Positions 58,841-64,000 of a stretch of DNA of 64,000 nt are shown in pieces. The stretch comes from Babesia bovis T2Bo. Taxonomy: Eukaryota; Apicomplexa; Aconoidasida; Piroplasmida; Babesiidae. A program made the position numbers and the translations under genes. Positions within the stretch are counted from its first letter, which is position 1. The number at the start of each line of letters is the position of its first letter. The notes under the pieces were generated by a model. The model saw only the letters and a program-made list of their open reading frames with translations. It made no database searches and was not told where the DNA came from. Location of the stretch: the NCBI RefSeq assembly GCF_000165395.2, contig NC_010575.1, positions 481,001 through 545,000 on the forward strand, given 5' to 3'.

Positions 58841-59257
58841 ATGGACTCTGCATTAACATCGACTTCTCACGACACAGAGTCGTGTCTCGGAGGGGCATCC
58901 ATTAAAGCCACTCACCACGAATCTCTGTCTAGCCCATTGAAATATGATTCATTACAACAGTGGCGCACAGCTATTCAAGCTGCTATCGACAAGAAGAAAG
59001 TAACGGAAGCACAAGCGATGGAAGCCGCAGTAGAACAAGCGAAAGAAGACTTGGAAACGTGGAACACAGGCAGGAAACAAAGGATAGATGTGGCCAGTGT
59101 CGATAAAGACGCGATATCGGTGGACGGAGGAACCCATACTTTTTGCTGGAAAAGTACTGCTGAGATGCTCACCAGAGTTGGATTCAACCCAAACGACCTA
59201 AGTGGAAAACCGTCACAAAAAATGGCTGACCTGGTCTTTGCAAGAGCAAAGCAGTAG
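58841..59257 (+). CDS. Possible clathrin light chain-like protein
   Basis: 138 residues from the ATG at 58841, one exon. A short disordered start precedes a long helix (LQQWRTAIQAAIDKKKVTEAQAMEAAVEQAKEDLETWNTGRKQRI). This pattern, with W-x-x-x near the helix start and KxxLExWNxGRKQRI, resembles the clathrin light chain heavy-chain-binding helix. A compact C-terminal part follows (WKSTAEMLTRVGFNP... QKMADLVFARAKQ), which in light chains also begins with W and a hydrophobic helix. Length is short for the family. No other family was recognised; treat as a suggestion. Confidence 0.42.
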   Translation: MDSALTSTSHDTESCLGGASIKATHHESLSSPLKYDSLQQWRTAIQAAIDKKKVTEAQAMEAAVEQAKEDLETWNTGRKQRIDVASVDKDAISVDGGTHTFCWKSTAEMLTRVGFNPNDLSGKPSQKMADLVFARAKQ

Positions 59258-60059
59258 TTTGACAGGAAGTTTAACAGGGTTGGACTTTGATGCTTTGTTG
59301 TAATCTAATGAGTTGGTGTGACCATAGTGCTGACACTGTTGGCTGTTTACCTTCAATGTTCAAAAACTCTGCATGTCATATCGTACATCTTTGTTAATAA
59401 TTCTAGTTGTGATGTGCTGTGGGCATATTTATGTGCCCATGACACATCGGACCGTGAATCTCCAACGATCTGAGGTAAAGCAACGTAAATGACCACTCAT
59501 TTCCCAAACATCTCTCCACGATTTATCAATTTACCAATAACCTGATAACTAAACTAATGTAATACACCATCACGTATAAAATATCTAAGTGGAAACTACA
59601 CTTATGGCAAATTTGCCAACACTTATATTATATTAAACCTCACCCGAAGAACATGCCATTGTGCATCTCTACCCTAACCTAGACCCTGGGTTATACCGTC
59701 AGGTATACTCCCAGTGCTTATGCACTAATGATCTACTTCGCTATACAGCATTACTACATATTGATACCACCTCTACATTAAATGGTGTCCAATATAGTGA
59801 CTCCATTAGTGTTTAGGTGAGCATGTACTTTGACACTCAACGGTTAACCTCCCAGGCTCCACAGTTTAACGAGAAAAGACACTTCGTTCCCTCATCAAAC
59901 ATGACTATAATAGATCCCAAGTTGCTGTTTTTTCTCAGCACCCACGTCTATTCGGTTGATGTAGTAAAGACATTTCCATTGAGTTTTTAAAGTATAGCTC
60001 ATATCCCGTTTATTTATATATTTGCGTTACCTTTTATGCCTATTTTTCCATACAATAGA
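59258..60059. other. Intergenic, no feature
   Basis: About 800 nt of AT-rich sequence with no ORF or RNA recognised. Confidence 0.4.
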
Positions 60060-60440
60060 CCGTGACTGAAGGTGCAGATTGGGCTCATTAAATCCCTTTT
60101 GAGAGATCTATCAAAGCGTAACGTGTCCTGGTTAAGCCGGTCAATCTTCCCAGTTTTAAGTGCACTTACATGGCATTCATTTAACTTATGCTTTCATTGT
60201 TCTAGCATCTTCTATAGTGGCATAAAGCCGTCTTTCAATTGTGCTTGGTGGCGTTGTTCAACTTCCCGGCGCTTTAGTTTGTGTTGTCAGAATTTTGAGT
60301 GTGTTCTCCACTGTTATCCAGCAACATAGCGTGAAATTGATGCAATATCCAGCTTCTGAAATATCATTCAACAGTTGTTAGTGTAGCGCCGCGAAAGGTA
60401 GTAAATCATATATTTGCAGTAACGTAATCAACTGTTAGAG
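60060..60440 (-). other. Possible unresolved exons downstream of the 60.5-kb gene
   Basis: On the minus strand, several short open stretches look coding (LKRREVEQRHQAQLKDGF, and HVSALKTGKIDRLNQDTLRFD further on) and donor-like sites occur (gtaagt at ~60164-60169, gtaagg at ~60484-60489). I could not chain them into one frame. One phase-consistent option splices the 60503-60784 gene at GCC|gtaag to an acceptor at 60357-60360 and ends SGEHTQNSDNTN. Coding status is uncertain. Confidence 0.25.
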
Positions 60441-60502
60441 AGAGACATGTACGACAGTAACTTCGTGAACAACAGGCAGCGATCCCTTACCGTATCTAAC
60501 TC

Positions 60503-60784
60503 TTACGGCTGCGATCCTTTTTCACCTTGTTTAGGTGACTTACAAGATGATGCCTTATTATAGGCCTGTACAAACGGCACAAAGATGTATGCTATTGAAC
60601 CCAGAAGGAAGGCAGCACAGCCCAAATAGTTTGTGACGTATGCTAAGTCCAGTGCTGCAGCTTTGGTTAATGTTACCGCCGTTACTACATACAACGCAAC
60701 TGATAGTATTAGCAGTAATAGTAAATCCCGTAGGTGGGAATAGACCTCATTATCTGATTTTTTCTTAGGACACTTAGTAGTCAT
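60503..60784 (-). CDS. Small protein with two membrane helices
   Basis: 93 residues from the ATG at 60784. A basic N-terminus (MTTKCPKKKSDNEVYSHLRD) is followed by two hydrophobic segments (LLLLLILSVALYVVTAVTL and TNYLGCAAFLLGSIAYIFVPFV) and a lysine-rich tail. No family is recognised. The stop lies inside a GTAAGAG sequence that is a good splice donor, so the true C-terminus may be encoded by a further exon. The gene sits at the boundary between the housekeeping block and the repeat/VESA region. Confidence 0.5.
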   Translation of the reverse strand: MTTKCPKKKSDNEVYSHLRDLLLLLILSVALYVVTAVTLTKAAALDLAYVTNYLGCAAFLLGSIAYIFVPFVQAYNKASSCKSPKQGEKGSQP

Positions 60785-60960
60785 CACGCTATAAAGTTAC
60801 GCACATATTTCATGTTGACCCTGTATATTGATATAGGAGTATGGAATCCAAGTGTATGGGATCCTGTAAGTGGTACTTGCCCGGACAATAGGTGTTGTCC
60901 AATAAGTAATCTAGGTACACATCAATTCAGTGTCTTCTATGGCCACTAAAAATTATTATT

Positions 60961-61090
60961 GTGTATCATTAGTGTCTAGTGTTAGTGTGTATTATTATTG
61001 GCTAGTGTTAGTGTGTATCATTAGTGTCTAGTATTAGTGTCTAGTGTCACTGTCTATCATTACTTTTTATCGTTAATGTCTACTGTTACG
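60961..61090. repeat. Degenerate tandem repeat (attagtgtctagtgttagtgtgtat type)
   Basis: The phrases cattagtgtctagt, ctagtgttagtgtgtat and cattagtgtctagtatt recur in order from 60961 to about 61060, with decayed versions (ctatcattac, cgttaatgtctac) to 61090. Longer blocks repeat with a period near 50 bp, built from a shorter tagtgtctagtgt core. The strand is strongly G/T-biased. No protein reading is evident. It lies in the gene-poor approach to the VESA locus. Confidence 0.7.
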
Positions 61091-61820
61091 CTGTTCAACA
61101 ACGACTTGATACCGTACAAACGGACACTAAGACAACGATCACGAATTGTAGAGTCGAAGCGATACACACTTGACTCCGAAGTTAGCGAGGTTTGAAGCAG
61201 TGCTAGTAACATATAGATATCCGTGGTATTATATTGGCCTGTAGCGCGGTAAATGGATCCCCTATGGTAACAATTTCTCATGGGATCCTGTAGGTCAGAT
61301 TATTAGTCCGATGTAACCACTTTATACCCTGTCTTCTAAAGTATTAGTATCTTGTGTTGATAAATCTATGGGTTAATGAGAACACAATGACCTGGAAGAC
61401 CAGTGTCTGAGTGAACTATTCATGGTACCTTCTAGGTAGCAACGTGACGACATCAAGTATCATACTAAGCCTTCTGGTCTCGGTAGTGTTCATGGTTTAG
61501 TCCCGTCTGGTTGCAATGTTGTTATGGACCTGGATGAGTTACGAACACTGTTTCACGGGTCCGCCTTGCATCACCATTCATTTAATTTAAAGAGCCATGA
61601 AAAATATCATGGATAATTCACCGATATGAACTCACTTGACACTGGAAAATTCAATACCATCTAGTCCTACACTACGTACCGTCTACATTGCGTAAAGCTT
61701 TACCTAGCACATGTGACTACCCATACTGGCCCTGTAGTACACTGTCTGGACCTGTGATCACCAGGATTACGGCTCCTTCACTACAGTCATCCCTTATACT
61801 AAGAAACACATTATATCACT
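61091..61820. other. Gene-poor DNA before the VESA locus
   Basis: About 730 nt without a supported gene; several short frames on both strands have no recognisable content. Confidence 0.4.
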
Positions 61821-61823
61821 GTT

Positions 61824-61837
61824 GCGCCGAAGGCGCC
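61824..61837. repeat. GC-rich hairpin, copy 1
   Basis: gcgccgaaggcgcc: a 5-bp perfect stem (gcgcc/ggcgc) with a three-base loop, placed one base past the stop codon of the truncated VESA tail on the minus strand. The flanks (gtt before, actatg after) are shared with copy 3. Confidence 0.7.
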
Positions 61838-61838
61838 A

Positions 61839-62177
61839 CTATGTCTTACCAAAATACTCCACCAGTTCCATTCCCTTCCTCCCCGTAATCACCTTATACC
61901 ACATACACTGCCACTGGTGTGCTCCACCCCGTAACCAGTGTGACCTCATATGTGTCCAGTCCAGTGGCCATATGGCACCAAAGGCAAGGTAGAGTATCGC
62001 TATTAGCCAGGCTAAGGTCAGTACAAAGATCCAGGGGAGCCTGGTGGTGTAGATGAGTTGGTTGATGGAGGTGGTGAGTTTTGTGAACTCGACGCTTTCT
62101 TGTACATTTGTCAGCGTCTCCAGGAAATCGTGGCACTTCTTCTGACCTACGTCACCATAATTACCCCGAATAAGCAC
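61839..62177 (-). pseudogene. 5'-truncated VESA/ves1-like C-terminus
   Basis: Reading from 62177 to the stop at 61839, 112 codons encode only the end of a VESA-like protein: a KKCHDFLETL block, a membrane helix (LPWIFVLTLAWLIAILYLAFGAIW) and the cytoplasmic tail HMRSHWLRGG... MELVEYFGKT. From RLPW to the stop it differs from the neighbouring VESA gene at 4 of 67 residues by my count, while the sequence before RLPW is unrelated. No VESA ectodomain is found upstream to 62842. It may be a pseudogene fragment, a stored cassette for segmental conversion, or the last exon of a gene I cannot see. A possible acceptor (gtag|GTCAG, near 62150) lies within it. Confidence 0.65.
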
Positions 62178-62371
62178 TACTTTTATACTAAACTTTCAGC
62201 AAAAGTGCTACTAAACTTTTGTGAAACCTTTACCAAAAAATTACCCAAAGCTAAGCCACAGTTTCAGTGGAAACACAACTAAAACGTATAAACAATCTGA
62301 CTAAAGCTATACCAACAGCATAACAACATTTGCGTTACACCGTCCTGGAGACCCATAACTATAATAACACC

Positions 62372-62428
62372 GTTTCCTTCAATTGGTGCTATACTGGTCT
62401 ACAATGTACTGTTTCCTTCAATTGGTGC
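62372..62428. repeat. Direct repeat of 18 bp
   Basis: gtttccttcaattggtgc occurs at 62372-62389 and again at 62411-62428 without mismatch, 39 nt apart. Confidence 0.8.
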
Positions 62429-62500
62429 CAAAGGCTGGGTGGAACCCATGGGCTTTCTATGTTACAATTATTCCACATGACCACCCCTAGAGACACTGTT

Positions 62501-62514
62501 GCGCCCCTGGCGCC
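62501..62514. repeat. GC-rich hairpin, copy 2
   Basis: gcgcccctggcgcc: the same 5-bp arms as the other two copies but with a different loop (cct for gaa). It shares the preceding gtt and the following at...atg. No VESA tail abuts this copy. Confidence 0.65.
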
Positions 62515-62827
62515 ATATTATGACCCCCAATGGCATAGACAATGTACTGTGTGTAGGTCACACGTACCATTACCTATTGCAGTCACTGCCATTTCATGGA
62601 ATCCACTGGGTAAATTTGAATGTGTGTGGTACCACGGAAGGGCGCCCAGCAGCTGCTCAGTGGACTAACTCCAGCCTTCCATAGATATCCCAGTCACTCT
62701 ATATTAGCACTGCTTAATGGACTGGTTTCACTGGAATGTGTAGGCTTTTAATGCCCACTATAAGAACACTACCTATGGCGCTACTATATATTGTATGTGA
62801 CACTAGTGTATATCATTTAGCACCGTT

Positions 62828-62841
62828 GCGCCGAAGGCGCC
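62828..62841. repeat. GC-rich hairpin, copy 3
   Basis: gcgccgaaggcgcc, identical to copy 1, one base past the stop codon of the longer VESA gene. Confidence 0.7.
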
Positions 62842-62842
62842 A

Positions 62843-64000
62843 CTATGTCTTACCAAAATACTCCACCAGTTCCATTCCTTTGCGCCCCGTCATAACCTTA
62901 TACCACATACACTGCCACTGGTGTTCTCCACCCCGTAACCAATGCGACCTCATATGTGTCCAGTCCAGTGGCCATATGGCACCAAAAGCAAGGTAGAGTA
63001 CCGCTACTAGCCAGGCCAAGGTCAGTACAAAGATCCACGGGAGCCGTATGTCGTATTGGAGCTTGCCGACTTCTGATAGTAACTTTGTCAAGGGATGTTC
63101 CTTCGGGGTGGCTTCTTCCTTCTTCTTGATCACTGCACTGAGACTGTCTAAGAATTGATGACACTTCTTAGTACTGTCATTCGTCTTGTCCATAATACTA
63201 TAATCTCCATCATCCTTTCCATCCCCCTGCCGGTACCCCTCCAGATTGAATGGGTTACCGTAGCTAAAGCCATGTCTATACAGCACCGGTAGTACCCCGG
63301 TGCATGATACGATTGATTGGCACCGGCATAGTCCGGCGCTACCTGTATCACTCTTCTGTCCATGGGCTCCCTTCTTACACTTATTGGGGTCACAGTTTCC
63401 CTTACAGCCCCGGCATTCAATATTACGGAATGCCTCAGAGAGTGACTCTAGTCCTGAATGAAGTGCATCTGATAGATATAGTACCCATGAGAGGTATGTT
63501 CCACCGAATGTGGCACTCACTGCTGTATAGAGTTCACCTGTTAGGGGAGAGAGGTACTGGCAGTTCTTAGTGAGTGTTGAGAGGTTATTAGTGGTGGTAC
63601 TGTCACTGGACAGTGGAGCAGCAGTAGTGTCCTTATCGCCTTTTATATCTATCAGTGCTGTGCCGACACTCGTTCTGTAGTCCTTTCCACCCAGTGCCTT
63701 TTGGATCCACTCTATCTTCTTTACTTCATCCCGTAACCCAGAGGCACACCAGCCGCAAAAGTACTTAGTCCTGTTCTCCTCAGATGTGTCACTTGGATTA
63801 CCCTCGTGCTTACATGGCGTGTTATCCTGTCCCTTCTGTGTCTTTCCCTTCTCCTTCTCTCCTACACCCCCTCTAAAGAACCCAAAGACATCACCCAGTA
63901 CCTGTGGTGTGGTGGCACTGAGTGCTGCAGTTACCCTCACTAGTGTATAAACACACGACTGCATCATGTCCCCGTTACTAAAGAAGTAGAGGATGCCATA
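62843..64000 (-). CDS. Variant erythrocyte surface antigen (VESA/ves1-like), partial
   Basis: The frame is open from the right edge of the window to the stop at 62843, so the 5' part lies outside. About 385 codons are visible. The ectodomain has a YFCGWC motif, a lysine/glutamate-rich low-complexity loop, LSPLTGELYTAVSATFGGTYLSWVLYLSDALHSGL, a cysteine cluster (CRGCKGNCDPNKCKKG... LCRCQ) and CHQFLDSLS. One membrane helix (LPWIFVLTLAWLVAVLYLAFGAIW) is followed by a short cytoplasmic tail ending EYFGKT. VESA proteins go to the infected red-cell surface, mediate adhesion and vary antigenically by segmental gene conversion. The tail is shared almost unchanged with the truncated copy at 61839. Confidence 0.85.
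   Translation of the reverse strand, partial: YGILYFFSNGDMMQSCVYTLVRVTAALSATTPQVLGDVFGFFRGGVGEKEKGKTQKGQDNTPCKHEGNPSDTSEENRTKYFCGWCASGLRDEVKKIEWIQKALGGKDYRTSVGTALIDIKGDKDTTAAPLSSDSTTTNNLSTLTKNCQYLSPLTGELYTAVSATFGGTYLSWVLYLSDALHSGLESLSEAFRNIECRGCKGNCDPNKCKKGAHGQKSDTGSAGLCRCQSIVSCTGVLPVLYRHGFSYGNPFNLEGYRQGDGKDDGDYSIMDKTNDSTKKCHQFLDSLSAVIKKKEEATPKEHPLTKLLSEVGKLQYDIRLPWIFVLTLAWLVAVLYLAFGAIWPLDWTHMRSHWLRGGEHQWQCMWYKVMTGRKGMELVEYFGKT

Larger units (their letters stand above)
62178..62842. other. VESA intergenic spacer with short repeats
   Basis: 665 nt between the two VESA 3' ends. It holds two direct copies of gtttccttcaattggtgc (62372-62389 and 62411-62428, spacing 39 nt), two copies of acaatgtactgt (62401 and 62540 region), and the second GC-rich hairpin. 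No VESA coding sequence is seen, although the frames at 62330-62684 stay open by chance. Confidence 0.5.

Noticed and set aside
60072..60329. + strand ORF of 85 codons rich in Cys and Ser
   Set aside because: Composition looks non-coding, and the opposite strand shows more convincing coding fragments.
62330..62996. + strand ORFs across the VESA spacer and 3' end
   Set aside because: Shadows of VESA tail and repeat sequence, with no independent evidence.

Overview
The window is nuclear DNA of an apicomplexan piroplasm, most probably a Babesia sensu stricto species. Coding is dense on both strands and the genes are eukaryotic and intron-rich, with most introns only 33-37 nt long. The right end carries variant-antigen (VESA/ves1-like) sequence with the transmembrane and tail sequence typical of Babesia. 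The tail differs from what I remember of B. bovis VESA1, so a relative of the B. divergens/B. bigemina/B. ovata group is my inference. The window cannot settle the species.

Left part (1-13.6 kb): the 3' end of UTP23, FYV7-like, EMG1 (three small-subunit ribosome biogenesis factors in a row), the large clamp-loader subunit RFC1, RAMP4/SERP1, a small membrane protein, ribosomal protein eS30 (spliced, 4-nt first exon), VPS45, a small three-exon mitochondrial-type membrane protein starting 2 nt after the VPS45 stop, a large unknown protein, and ATP synthase alpha.

Middle (14.8-37.6 kb): a TMEM121-like polytopic membrane protein, an unknown protein whose start lies 2 nt behind the stop of PP4R3/SMEK, POLA2, UTP7/WDR46, CWC15, OLA1 (its stop is 1 nt from that of CWC15 on the other strand), an EAF6-like chromatin protein, a CMC1-like twin-CX9C protein, a MYND zinc-finger protein, mS23, the Hsp70/Hsp90 organiser STI1/Hop, an SRP RNA gene and a small secreted protein.

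Right part (37.7-64 kb): midasin (MDN1/REA1, about 4585 residues, one 12.3-kb exon plus four short ones), MAM33/p32, tRNA-Leu(UAA), MetAP2, COX15, RNase H2 subunit B, a possible clathrin light chain, a two-helix membrane protein, then a repeat-bearing gene-poor stretch leading into a ves1-like locus. That locus holds one 5'-truncated VESA tail and one longer VESA gene running off the window, plus three copies of a short GC-rich hairpin.

Almost all genes are housekeeping. They fall into ribosome assembly and translation (UTP23, FYV7, EMG1, eS30, UTP7, OLA1, MDN1, mS23, tRNA, MetAP2), DNA replication/repair (RFC1, POLA2, RNASEH2B), mitochondrial function (ATP1, COX15, CMC1-like, mS23, MAM33) and secretion (SRP RNA, RAMP4, VPS45). 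The most unusual property is extreme compaction: four gene junctions of 0-2 nt, and an intron length class so narrow that it looks fixed. No CRISPR, phage or bacterial mobile element was seen. Exon models below were built by hand from splice signals, frame continuity and remembered family features; no alignment or search was run.
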